NCBI GenBank assembly: GCA_910577735.1
Contig: CAJTOO010000017.1
Location: 22,899-86,898 of the forward strand
DNA length: 64,000 nt
From: an uncultured Lachnospiraceae bacterium
GTDB lineage: Bacteria > Bacillota > Clostridia > Lachnospirales > Lachnospiraceae
Reading direction: 5' to 3'
The notes under the pieces are model-generated. The model saw nothing but the letters and a program-made list of their open reading frames with translations. It was not told where the DNA came from and ran no database searches. The position numbers and the translations under genes were made by a program. Below, one piece after another: positions 27,468 through 36,239 of the stretch. How positions within the stretch are numbered: position 1 is the stretch's first letter; every line of letters starts with the position of its first letter.

Positions 27468-28408
27468 TGTCTGTCCTCTATCCTGCCGTATCCCGCAAAG
27501 GGATAATCAATTACAATACGGCCTTCCTGACAATCCCCGATTCCACTGTATAAATCTGCTTTGCCATCCTTCCTCATCACAATGCCGGAAGTAAAAGCAC
27601 AATCCTTTAATGTTGGCACCTTCACAGGCCCATCCGGATAGCATTTTCTTGTTCCAATAATCATTTCTTTCAAGACTTTGCATGTCACAGAGTCAAAAAC
27701 AAAGGCTGTGTTCATATAGATACTATTGCCATCTTCTTTATAACATTTATGACCAATGACGCCAATCAATCCAGTATCCAGCAAATAGCATTGATTACAT
27801 CCGCCCCATTCACCTTCTGCAAATATCCCCTCAATATAGGGCGCTGATGCGATCATTTCCGATGAGAGTTCGGCAAGACTATCAATGATTGTAAATCCTA
27901 TCATAGACTCACACTGGTACCGCTTCATAATCTCCTCGTCTCTTGGACGCGAGAATACTCCAATTTTCCCATCTGCCACAGGAACAAGCCGAATATCCTT
28001 CATATAATCCGGTCCTGTCGTAAAATACCGAAGATCGAACAAATTCTTCCCCTGATAAAAGTACCCATAGTAGGTCTGGATTTCTGATGCATTGTACCTC
28101 ACATGTGTCCCGCCCAGCACCAAAGTGCCATCTATCACACTGATATAGGGATCTTCCAGCTGATACCATGGTGCATCTGCAACAAGAGTCCACACATCCT
28201 TACCAGTATTCATAAAGAGTCGTGCCCAGGATCTGGCCCACTCACCGCGCTTTTCCACCCTGCCGAACAGATACTGCTTTCCCTCATACCAGAAAGGGAT
28301 TGTTGTATTATACACATCATATCCATCAACACCCACAAATCGCAAAATACTTTTTTCATATATCTTACACTGTTTTTCAAATACTTCTTTCTTTTCTGCC
28401 AGATTCAT
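27464..28408 (-). CDS. DUF1861 family protein (GH130-like five-bladed propeller)
   Basis: The 314-residue soluble protein reads as DUF1861: FEGVDGYDVYN-like RFVGVDGYDVYNTTIPF, YEGKQYLFGRVEKR, then EDPYISVIDGTLVLGGTHV and FSRPRD. The E-D-P motif and blade pattern resemble GH130 mannoside phosphorylases, which cleave beta-mannosides with phosphate. Whether it has activity is unknown; the operon context of two alpha-mannosidases supports a role in handling mannose-containing sugars. Its stop overlaps the downstream GH38 start. Confidence 0.75.
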   Translation of the reverse strand: MNLAEKKEVFEKQCKIYEKSILRFVGVDGYDVYNTTIPFWYEGKQYLFGRVEKRGEWARSWARLFMNTGKDVWTLVADAPWYQLEDPYISVIDGTLVLGGTHVRYNASEIQTYYGYFYQGKNLFDLRYFTTGPDYMKDIRLVPVADGKIGVFSRPRDEEIMKRYQCESMIGFTIIDSLAELSSEMIASAPYIEGIFAEGEWGGCNQCYLLDTGLIGVIGHKCYKEDGNSIYMNTAFVFDSVTCKVLKEMIIGTRKCYPDGPVKVPTLKDCAFTSGIVMRKDGKADLYSGIGDCQEGRIVIDYPFAGYGRIEDRQ

Positions 28409-28425
28409 ATCGACAGCTAACCTCC

Positions 28426-29283
28426 TTATCCCTTTACGGCACCTGCCACCATGCCCTTGATAATCTGCTTGGAAAATGCAAAATAAAGTACAATTGCCGG
28501 TAATATAGCCATAAACATAGCTGACATCATCTGCGGATAATCCGTGGAGTACTGTCCTTTAAAGATTGTAAGCCCCACAGATATCGTCTTTAGTCTTTCA
28601 TCACTAAGCAGAATAAGTGAATACGTAAATTCGTTCCACAAGGCAAAGAATTGAATAATTCCTATCGTTACCAGAATCGGTTTGCAAACCGGCAGGATAA
28701 TCGAAAACAATGTTCTGGAAAACCCGCTGCCGTCAATTGCCGCCGCTTCCTCCAACTCTCTGGGGACGTTCCGAACATAACTTTCCACTAAAAACACAGA
28801 TATCGGAATACCAAATGCCGTATATGGAAAAATCAATGTATACCAGCTGTCTCCCAAACCTGTTTTGGTAAATAAAATGTACATGGGAATCATAATCGCA
28901 TGAATCGGAATCAACATTCCCAATAAGAAATAGGAATACAACAGCTTCCTTCCTTTAAAATCAAACCGGGCAACAAAATAGCCCACCACAAATCCGATCA
29001 ATAAAATGAGCACCAATGATAAAAATGTATTTCTGGCCGTATTTTTCATCCATAAAAGCATATCGCTCTTTTGCAAAACATTTATGTAATTGCCAAAATG
29101 AAACGTTGATGGCAGCGCTATTGGATTTTCAAAAAATTCACTTTTGGTCTTCATGGAACTGTAAAAAAGCCAAATAGCCGGGAAGATACAGGTAATTGAA
29201 AATATCGCCAAAACAAGATTTATGATGATTTTCCCGGGCAAATTACCATGATATGTTTTTTCAGTAATATTCTTTCTCCTCAT
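28426..29283 (-). CDS. Carbohydrate ABC transporter permease (MalG type)
   Basis: This 285-residue protein has six predicted membrane helices and the EAA loop EEAAAIDGSGFSRTLFSIILP of MalG-type permeases, and ends with the common KGMVAGAVKG tail. It pairs with the MalF-type permease 6 nt upstream to form the membrane channel of the oligosaccharide importer. No ATPase gene is in the operon; in Firmicutes a shared MsmX/MsiK-type ATPase often serves such systems. Confidence 0.93.
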   Translation of the reverse strand: MRRKNITEKTYHGNLPGKIIINLVLAIFSITCIFPAIWLFYSSMKTKSEFFENPIALPSTFHFGNYINVLQKSDMLLWMKNTARNTFLSLVLILLIGFVVGYFVARFDFKGRKLLYSYFLLGMLIPIHAIMIPMYILFTKTGLGDSWYTLIFPYTAFGIPISVFLVESYVRNVPRELEEAAAIDGSGFSRTLFSIILPVCKPILVTIGIIQFFALWNEFTYSLILLSDERLKTISVGLTIFKGQYSTDYPQMMSAMFMAILPAIVLYFAFSKQIIKGMVAGAVKG

Positions 29284-29289
29284 ATCTCC

Positions 29290-30180
29290 CTACTCCTTTT
29301 CTTTTGTTATTTTATTCATAACAAACCTGATCACACCCACAAACAATAGACTTATCACAAGTATTCCAATGGATACCGCACTTCCATATCCCATTTTCTG
29401 AGAAGTAAAAGATGTTTTATAAGCATATAATGCAACTACCTCGGAAGCAGTTCCCGGACCGCCTCCTGTCAGTGTCCAGATATGGTCAAATGCTTTCATA
29501 TTTCCGGCAATGCACAAGGTAATACATACGGTGATTGTATTCTTAATCAGTGGAAGTGTAATGTAAATCGCCTTCTTCCATCCTGTCGCCCCATCAATCT
29601 CAGCCATCTCAAAAATCGAAGTGTCAACGCTCGCAATCGAGGATACGATAATGATCAGATAATACCCCACATACTGCCAGATCAAAGGAATCGTCACCAG
29701 CAAAACGACAATCTTATCATTGGACAGCCATGGCTGTACTTTATCTTTCAAGCCCGCTGTTTTCAACAGGGTATTGATAAGACCATAGTTGTAATCATAA
29801 ATCATCGACCAGATAAATCCGATGACAACCGCACTTAAGACAGAGGGGAAGAAACTCACAACCCGATGAAGACTTTTCATTTTAGCTACCCTGGATTCCA
29901 GAAGCATCGCAAAAATAAACGCAAGTCCAATCTGTCCAATCGCACAGAAAACAATCAAAAACAGATTGTTACCGAGCGCCTTCCAGAATCGTTGATCCGT
30001 CATTAATGTCACATAATTTTCAAACCCTATAAACTCTTTTGTCGTACCTCCCGACCAATTAAAAAAGCCATAATATGCTGCTACCAGAATCGGTACGAAT
30101 ACAACAAATGTATACAGCAAAAATGATGGAAGTATGTAGAGGGCGAATGTTACCGGGCCTGGGGTTAAACGATTTTTCAT
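29290..30180 (-). CDS. Carbohydrate ABC transporter permease (MalF type)
   Basis: Six membrane helices and the EAA loop (EMAEIDGATGWKKAIYITLPL) mark this as the MalF-type partner permease. TLTGGGPGTASEVVALY is a family hallmark. The ATG at 30180 has a GGAGG site 8 nt upstream; an in-frame ATG at 30228 would lie inside the upstream hairpin. It follows the solute-binding protein gene and precedes the MalG-type permease. Confidence 0.92.
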   Translation of the reverse strand: MKNRLTPGPVTFALYILPSFLLYTFVVFVPILVAAYYGFFNWSGGTTKEFIGFENYVTLMTDQRFWKALGNNLFLIVFCAIGQIGLAFIFAMLLESRVAKMKSLHRVVSFFPSVLSAVVIGFIWSMIYDYNYGLINTLLKTAGLKDKVQPWLSNDKIVVLLVTIPLIWQYVGYYLIIIVSSIASVDTSIFEMAEIDGATGWKKAIYITLPLIKNTITVCITLCIAGNMKAFDHIWTLTGGGPGTASEVVALYAYKTSFTSQKMGYGSAVSIGILVISLLFVGVIRFVMNKITKEKE

Positions 30181-30196
30181 GATACTATCCTCCATA

Positions 30197-30248
30197 AAGG
30201 GCGCCCCAAAAGCCATATGCTTTACCAAAGGCTTATTGTGACGCCCTT
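30197..30248 (-). terminator. Intercistronic hairpin after the solute-binding protein gene
   Basis: On the minus strand AAGGGCG (30248-30242) pairs with CGCCCTT (30203-30197), enclosing an AAGCC/GGCTT inner stem. There is no U-tract, so it is more likely an mRNA-stabilising or partial-stop hairpin that lets the binding protein be made in excess over the permeases. Confidence 0.6.
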
Positions 30249-30274
30249 ACTTACTGCTTCTCATTTACTGCTTC

Positions 30275-31666
30275 TTACTTACCAACATTCTCCAGCTCCG
30301 CCTGAATTTCCTCCGCTACCGTCTGTGCATCTTTTGATCCATTCATTAATTCCTGTACATCGGAATTCATAACTTCAATGACAGATGCATCCATCAAAAT
30401 ATCATAAATCGGTGTCAGCTGAACGGTCTGCATTAACTTGATATATTCCTGTGTAGCAGGCGGAAATGCGGATACATCTACACCTTCTACTACGCTTGGT
30501 GCTACAAGTCCGTATTTCTCAGTAAGGAATACGGAATACTCATAACCGCCAAGATGCATTAACAGATTCTCCACGAGAGCTGCCTTTTCAGGATCTTCCT
30601 GAGGCGCCATTCCCATATACCAGCCGCATCCGCCAGATGTGCTGCCAGCCTCTCCCTTACCGCCTTCTACTGGCGGAAGAATTGCAATCTTCGTGTTTGC
30701 CTTTACTTCATCTGTTGCATTTGCATTTATGTTTGCCAGATTCCAGAAACCGTTGATCGTTGCTGCCGCCTGGCCCTGGTTGTAAAGTTCTGCTGCCGGC
30801 CCGGTTCCGGATGTGTTAAAGTCAGCATTAAATACGCCTGCCTGGGCCATATTTTGGAGATGCTCCAGAGCACTTACAAATTCAGGGTCTGTAAAAGCAG
30901 ACTGTCCGTTATTTGCAATAATATTGTTGGTCCATTCATTACCCGTATATCTGTCACCTAAAGCGGAAAGAATACAGGATTCTGCCGGCCATTTATCAAG
31001 ATTGCCTAAGGAAAACGGAGTGATTCCCTTTTCGTTAAATTTGTCTACAGCATCATAGATTTCTTCCCAAGTAGCAGGAAATTCAGAGTACCCAATCTCT
31101 TCCCACATAGCTGCGTTGTAGTATACTAAGGAAGATACAGAGAACTGAATCGGGATACCATAAATTTCATCGCCAACAGTTGCCGCATCAAAAACGCCTT
31201 CCCGGAACGCATCTTTATGTTCATATGCATCGATAGCCCCTGACATCGGTGTAAGCAGGTCACTGGACACAAAATTTTTAAACCAGGAACCTTTTACACA
31301 GAATAAATCCGGCATATCACCGACAGCTGCCTGGGCCTGAATCTTCGTCTCATAATCTGCCGTTGATAAAACAGACTGCGTAATCTTTACGTCGGGGTGC
31401 TCCTCCTGCCATGCTTCCAGCATCGTGTAGAATCCATCATAGTCCGCTGTCTGCTCACGCTGTTCCTCAATATTGAAGTGCGTAATAGTGATCTCCACCT
31501 GCTCGCCGTCTGCTTTTTCCTCCGTCTGCTTCTCTGCCTGTTGATCTGCAGGCTGTGTCTGCTGTTCTTTGTTACTTTCTGTACTCGCTGCTTCCCCACC
31601 GCCGCACGCTGCAAGAGACAACGCAAGTGCGGATGACATCAATACTGCCACTAACTTCTTTTTCAT
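30275..31666 (-). CDS. Carbohydrate ABC transporter solute-binding lipoprotein
   Basis: The protein begins MKKKLVAVLMSSALALSLAAC, a lipoprotein signal with lipobox LAAC, followed by a Gln/Glu-rich linker and a family 1 solute-binding domain (ITHFNIEEQREQT..., GDMPDLFCVKGSW, and a WYMGMAPQEDPEKA segment). It would capture an oligosaccharide, probably mannose-containing judging from the operon, and deliver it to the two permeases downstream. The AGGAGGAGC ribosome site is strong. Confidence 0.93.
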   Translation of the reverse strand: MKKKLVAVLMSSALALSLAACGGGEAASTESNKEQQTQPADQQAEKQTEEKADGEQVEITITHFNIEEQREQTADYDGFYTMLEAWQEEHPDVKITQSVLSTADYETKIQAQAAVGDMPDLFCVKGSWFKNFVSSDLLTPMSGAIDAYEHKDAFREGVFDAATVGDEIYGIPIQFSVSSLVYYNAAMWEEIGYSEFPATWEEIYDAVDKFNEKGITPFSLGNLDKWPAESCILSALGDRYTGNEWTNNIIANNGQSAFTDPEFVSALEHLQNMAQAGVFNADFNTSGTGPAAELYNQGQAAATINGFWNLANINANATDEVKANTKIAILPPVEGGKGEAGSTSGGCGWYMGMAPQEDPEKAALVENLLMHLGGYEYSVFLTEKYGLVAPSVVEGVDVSAFPPATQEYIKLMQTVQLTPIYDILMDASVIEVMNSDVQELMNGSKDAQTVAEEIQAELENVGK

Positions 31667-31995
31667 GATTGCTCCTCCTTGTATTTTGTTGATAGCCTTA
31701 TTATAGTTTTTCTCTATTTTTTTAAAAACCTGATTTCATGTCCTCTTTTATCCTGAAACAGTATACTTTTTGTTTATCTGCAATATCAGTTCATCTAAAC
31801 ATCCTTTTTTTTGATAAATATCCTCTGTTTTTTACCTGTTATTCTTAATCTGTTACTTTTTATCAACTTTATTTGGACGTCTCTATTTTTCTGGTAATTT
31901 TTGTTGTATAATGCATTCAATGTGTTTCAAATTTACCGTTTCTTCATAAACTAATATTTACATTTGAAATTTTATCAAGAAAGTAGGCAGACCCT
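31667..31995. promoter_or_regulatory. Divergent promoter region between mannoside operon and YesM/YesN genes
   Basis: This AT-rich 329-bp space has no gene. On the minus strand TATAAT (31705-31700) precedes the solute-binding protein gene with only a weak -35 (TTTTTA), as expected for an activated promoter. On the plus strand TATAAT (31907-31912) precedes the sensor kinase gene, also without a clear -35. I see no convincing catabolite-repression site. Confidence 0.5.
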
Positions 31996-33720
31996 ATGCG
32001 AAAGCAATTATTATTTCTATTTGTCTGTTTTGTAACGCTTCCAGTAATCATCATCTATTCTGTTGCTACGGTTATCTTCAATAGAAAAGCCGATGAAAAC
32101 CTGACGAGCATCTATAGCAATGATATTAGAAGTATCGCCTCCATCGCTGAAAACTATTTTTCCGAGTCACTCGATCTGACCATGTATCCGCTGCTGGAAA
32201 GCAATTTGTATAAATATCTGATTACTTCGTCCGATAGCGAAAACTTTGTTGAAATTACAACGCAGGCAAATACTATATTGAACTCGTCTCCCTATGTATT
32301 TGGCGGCAACCGAGGTGTTGTAATACAAAAAAAGGATGGGAATCAAATAGACACCCATTCTAATTACCTGACAAGCGGTCACATCACCGAACAGCAGATA
32401 GAAGAAGCCACACGTCTGAACGGGAAATGCTACTGGGAATATAAAACAAATAAAGCAACACCCCAGTTTTCCATCACACGCCTGATGAAATCGAAAACAA
32501 ATCTGCAAGTTCCGCTTGGTTATATCCACGTTTCTATCAGCAGCCTGGAACTGCGTAACAATATCCAAAATTCCATGATGGATAAAAATTCCTATTATTT
32601 TATCATGGATTCTGAAAGTGACATACTTCTTTCGACTAACAGTGATTCGAATTATGATACTGTTTTAAGTCAATATCCTTTTGCAACATTGCAGCAGCTG
32701 GCTGAAAGCCGAATGAATACAGTTTTAGATAATCAATATTTTATTTCTGCATATAAAATCAAAAATACGCCTTACCTGATTGGAAGTATTCATGTGTCAG
32801 GCATGCTTGCTTCTACTAAAATCACACTTACTAATATTTTAACTGTGACAGCTCTGCTCACCGCATTCTTTTTCGCGCTGCTGGCATTGATTTTTTCCAA
32901 TCGGATCGTACGTCCGATTCAGGAATTAAGTCATAAAATGGATTCTATTTCCAACGAAAACTTCTCCGTAAGAGCTGCTGTTCATGGACACGATGAAATC
33001 GCCATGTTGGCAACACAGTTTAATAAAATGGGTGAACGGTTAGAATATCTTTATCGGCAGGTTTATATGCAGGAAATCGAATTAAAGCAGTCACAGTTGC
33101 TGGCTTTACAATCACAGATCAATCCGCATTTCCTGTACAATACAATGGATACAATCTACTGGATGTCCAAGACAGGAGATACGGAAGGCATCGGACATAT
33201 CGTATCGAACATGTCTTCGCTCCTACGATTGACCTTTACACCAAATGGCAGTAACACGTGCACACTTGCCGAAGAACTGGAGCATTTAAATCATTATGTG
33301 GCAATACAGCAAATCCGATATGGAGACAGTGTCAGTTTTAAACTGCAATACAAGGACGATTTCCAGCAGGAAAATATTCTCCGCTTCTTACTGCAGCCGC
33401 TTGTGGAAAATGCTCTTATCCACGGTTTAAAAGACTGTGCCGAAGAAATGATAATCGTTAAAATATACCGGCAGGAACACTGTCTGGTTTACCGCGTTAT
33501 GAATACAGGCACTCCAATAGATTTGGAACTGATACCGACTTTACTGGACTCTCCCAACGCAGAACAGAAAGGATTTGCCCTCAAGAATATTGACCGGAGA
33601 TTAAAATTAAAATATGGAGATGAATATGGGCTCAAATATATGATCGAGGATGCTTATAACATTTTTGAAATCCAACAGCCCATCTTTGGTGACCCTCATG
33701 ATAAAACTATTAATTGCTGA
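31996..33720 (+). CDS. YesM-type sensor histidine kinase
   Basis: Two membrane helices (about residues 5-24 and 280-300) flank an extracellular sensor domain; then follow a HAMP domain, a His_kinase domain with the phospho-acceptor in SQINPHFLYNTMD (His378) and a HATPase domain with LQPLVENALIHGL. This is the YesM family, which typically senses sugars or their binding proteins and controls an adjacent importer. Its 3' end overlaps the response regulator gene by 23 nt. The divergent mannoside ABC operon is the likely target. Confidence 0.93.
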   Translation: MRKQLLFLFVCFVTLPVIIIYSVATVIFNRKADENLTSIYSNDIRSIASIAENYFSESLDLTMYPLLESNLYKYLITSSDSENFVEITTQANTILNSSPYVFGGNRGVVIQKKDGNQIDTHSNYLTSGHITEQQIEEATRLNGKCYWEYKTNKATPQFSITRLMKSKTNLQVPLGYIHVSISSLELRNNIQNSMMDKNSYYFIMDSESDILLSTNSDSNYDTVLSQYPFATLQQLAESRMNTVLDNQYFISAYKIKNTPYLIGSIHVSGMLASTKITLTNILTVTALLTAFFFALLALIFSNRIVRPIQELSHKMDSISNENFSVRAAVHGHDEIAMLATQFNKMGERLEYLYRQVYMQEIELKQSQLLALQSQINPHFLYNTMDTIYWMSKTGDTEGIGHIVSNMSSLLRLTFTPNGSNTCTLAEELEHLNHYVAIQQIRYGDSVSFKLQYKDDFQQENILRFLLQPLVENALIHGLKDCAEEMIIVKIYRQEHCLVYRVMNTGTPIDLELIPTLLDSPNAEQKGFALKNIDRRLKLKYGDEYGLKYMIEDAYNIFEIQQPIFGDPHDKTINC

Positions 33721-35221
33721 TGATGAACATTTCATCCGAAAAGGAATCCGCACTGCTATCGCATGGCAGGAACATAATATTGAAGTAGTTGGTGAAGCGT
33801 CCAATGGAAAGGAAGCTCTGCAGCTGGCGCTCCAACTGGAACCGGATATTATCCTGGCCGATATTCAGATGCCTGTACTGACCGGACTCGAACTTGCCAA
33901 ACAAGTTCATCTCCTGCTGCCGCAGACCAAAATCATCATTCTGTCCGCATACGGCAGTACAGAAAACCTGACCTCTGCTATTGAAACAAAGGTCAGCCGC
34001 TTCGTTCTGAAAAACGCCAGCTGTTCTGATATCTTAGACAATGTACTTGCTGTCTGTAAAGAGATTGAACTCAGCCGGGAAACTTTAAAAGACTATACCC
34101 ACCTGCACAGCCTTTACAATGAGAACCAGCAGCTTATCAAATCCACTATGGTAATGCGCTATCTCACAAACCAGATGTCTCTTTCGGATTTTCAAGCCAA
34201 GATTCAAAAGGAACAATTTGATCTGACAGGCCCATATTATGCGATCTTGGCAGTTAAGTGTCCCTCATCAGATGACTGGCAGTCTATCAATGCCTTTAAA
34301 GTAACCTTTGCCAAATACCGGCCATTTGCACTTTTTATGGAAGACTCCAAACTCGTCATGCTGTTAAACACCGACAAAGATGGGATTTCCGGCGAGAGCA
34401 TAGACCAGCTTCTTCCGGAGATCAAACCCTATTTCTCTTCCAACCAGCTTGTAATCATCAATGGTCTCGAAACCATTGGGGAATTTCCGATAGCTTACAC
34501 AACCATCAACAACTGTCTTGATTATTGCTTCTGGAATACAGAACAGGATTATACCATCATCACACCTGCTTACACCTTACAAAAAACAGAGGATGACAAA
34601 TTTCCGGAACAGGAGAAGGAAATCATCTGTGCCCTTCTATCCGGCAACAACAAGGCCATTGAAGATGCACTGGGACAGTATTATGATTTCTGTAGAAATG
34701 CCCCTGTCTCAAAGAGTGTATTCCTTGATTCCGTCAGACGACTGATTCTGCTCATATCCTCCATTCGTTCGGAAGATATCGACGCATCCTCGGCCATCTC
34801 TTACCTGTATGAATTGGAAACCCCCGATGAAATCATGCAATATCTGGAAAGCCTGATCATACCAAACCTTTCTTTCAAGGCACAGATGCCCTGGATTGTA
34901 GATGCCCTGTCGTATATCAATCTGCACTATGATGAAGACATTATGCTTAATGATGTGGCGCAGGCGATCTCACTCTCAGCAGGTTATCTCAGCCGGGTTT
35001 TTAAGTCAGAGACCGGTTACTCTTTCAAAGAATATATACACCGCGTCCGTATAGAGAAAGCCAAAGAGCTGATTGCATCCACAAACATGAAATACTATGA
35101 AATTGCAGAAAAAGTTGGCTACAAAGAATATAAATATTTTGCCACTTACTTTAATAAGCTTTGCGGATGCAGTGCCAAAGAATACCGCAATAAGTGTCTG
35201 AAAGACACTATGCCGGATTGA
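33698..35221 (+). CDS. YesN-type response regulator with AraC DNA-binding domain
   Basis: The N-terminal receiver has the phospho-acceptor Asp55 in LADIQMPVLTG. A long middle region links it to a C-terminal AraC-type double helix-turn-helix (NDVAQAISLSAGYLSRVFK, then IASTNMKYYEIAEKVGYKEY). It is the partner of the overlapping YesM kinase and probably activates the divergent mannoside operon. The start at 33698 lies inside the kinase gene and follows GGTGA; an earlier ATG at 33650 would add residues before the receiver. Its last 14 nt overlap the convergent AraC gene. Confidence 0.92.
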   Translation: MIKLLIADDEHFIRKGIRTAIAWQEHNIEVVGEASNGKEALQLALQLEPDIILADIQMPVLTGLELAKQVHLLLPQTKIIILSAYGSTENLTSAIETKVSRFVLKNASCSDILDNVLAVCKEIELSRETLKDYTHLHSLYNENQQLIKSTMVMRYLTNQMSLSDFQAKIQKEQFDLTGPYYAILAVKCPSSDDWQSINAFKVTFAKYRPFALFMEDSKLVMLLNTDKDGISGESIDQLLPEIKPYFSSNQLVIINGLETIGEFPIAYTTINNCLDYCFWNTEQDYTIITPAYTLQKTEDDKFPEQEKEIICALLSGNNKAIEDALGQYYDFCRNAPVSKSVFLDSVRRLILLISSIRSEDIDASSAISYLYELETPDEIMQYLESLIIPNLSFKAQMPWIVDALSYINLHYDEDIMLNDVAQAISLSAGYLSRVFKSETGYSFKEYIHRVRIEKAKELIASTNMKYYEIAEKVGYKEYKYFATYFNKLCGCSAKEYRNKCLKDTMPD

Positions 35222-36053
35222 TCACTGAATGATTCAACGCACGATACCTGCTTGGTGTCAGTCCATAATTCTTCTTAAACAACTGGTTGAAATGAGATAC
35301 ATTATTGAATCCACATTCCAGCATAATATCCAGGATAGAATCGTCCGTTGTTTCAAGAAGAATCGTGGTCTGCTCCAACCGGATCCGGTTAATGTATTCT
35401 GTTGGCGTTACATGATAATATTTTTTCATACAACGGGTCAAATGCTCCTGACTTTTGCCGGCTATTTCTATGAAAGTTTCCAAGCCGTTCAAATAGTTCT
35501 GATTCTGTCTCATTCTTTGACACGCCTTTTGCAACCATTCCGGAACACTCTCTTCATAATTTTCCTGGCTATGCAAGATTAAAAGACAATCCAATAAAAT
35601 ACTGATCACCAAATCCTGTCTGGTCAGCAAAGTAAGACTTGTTTTATCCCTTGCCAGAAATGCCATTTTTGACTGAACGGCAAGTTCCATTCTGGGTGGT
35701 AAGTGTATTTCCATTCTGTCGGCGTTTCTCTTCGTATCGAAGCAGAGATTGGCCATTTCTTCTGCCTTTTGAAAGATAGTATCGGAAAAAGCCATATTTA
35801 CAAACTGCGCCTTCTTACAATTTCCCCTTTGAAAGCAATGTTCATCTTCCGGCCTGACAAAATAAATATCGCCTTTTCTCATTACGCTCTGTCCGCCATT
35901 TATATAGTGCCGGACTTCCCCCTCTTCTATGAGAAACAGCTCAAAAAAATCGTGGGTATGCATGTAAGTCATCATCCCGTCCTTTAAAACCGTCTCCCCG
36001 ATATGAAACCCCATTCCATGGAATATATTTTCTGCTTCTAATTTTACTCTCAC
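35208..36053 (-). CDS. AraC family transcriptional regulator with cupin sensor domain
   Basis: A cupin-type ligand domain (HTHDFFELFLIEEGEVRHYI, then GDIYFVRPEDEHCF) is followed by a C-terminal AraC double helix-turn-helix ending in ECGFNNVSHFNQLFKKNYG. I start it at the GTG at 36053, 9 nt after AGGAG; ATGs at 36062, 36101 and 36215 are in frame but poorly placed. It is divergent from the glycyl radical enzyme operon and is its probable regulator. Confidence 0.85.
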   Translation of the reverse strand: MRVKLEAENIFHGMGFHIGETVLKDGMMTYMHTHDFFELFLIEEGEVRHYINGGQSVMRKGDIYFVRPEDEHCFQRGNCKKAQFVNMAFSDTIFQKAEEMANLCFDTKRNADRMEIHLPPRMELAVQSKMAFLARDKTSLTLLTRQDLVISILLDCLLILHSQENYEESVPEWLQKACQRMRQNQNYLNGLETFIEIAGKSQEHLTRCMKKYYHVTPTEYINRIRLEQTTILLETTDDSILDIMLECGFNNVSHFNQLFKKNYGLTPSRYRALNHSVINPA

Positions 36054-36155
36054 GCCAAACATCTCCTGTCTATAAATATCCTTTACGCTTCCTCTGCTCA
36101 TGCCAAGTAAATGATTCCCAAAACCAAAGCCATATATATCAATATAGCACATGTA

Positions 36156-36192
36156 TTGTCTTATTACTATAGGACAAGCATCAATATATAAT
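36156..36192 (+). promoter_or_regulatory. Promoter and dyad of the glycyl radical enzyme operon
   Basis: TATAAT (36187-36192) has a poor -35 (TTACTA, 36164-36169). A dyad TTGTC-N12-GACAA (36156-36177) covers the -35 region and could be the site of the divergent AraC regulator. Confidence 0.4.
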
Positions 36193-36239
36193 ATATTATT
36201 AAAGCAACTCACCACAAATACAGAAGGAGGATTTCATCC

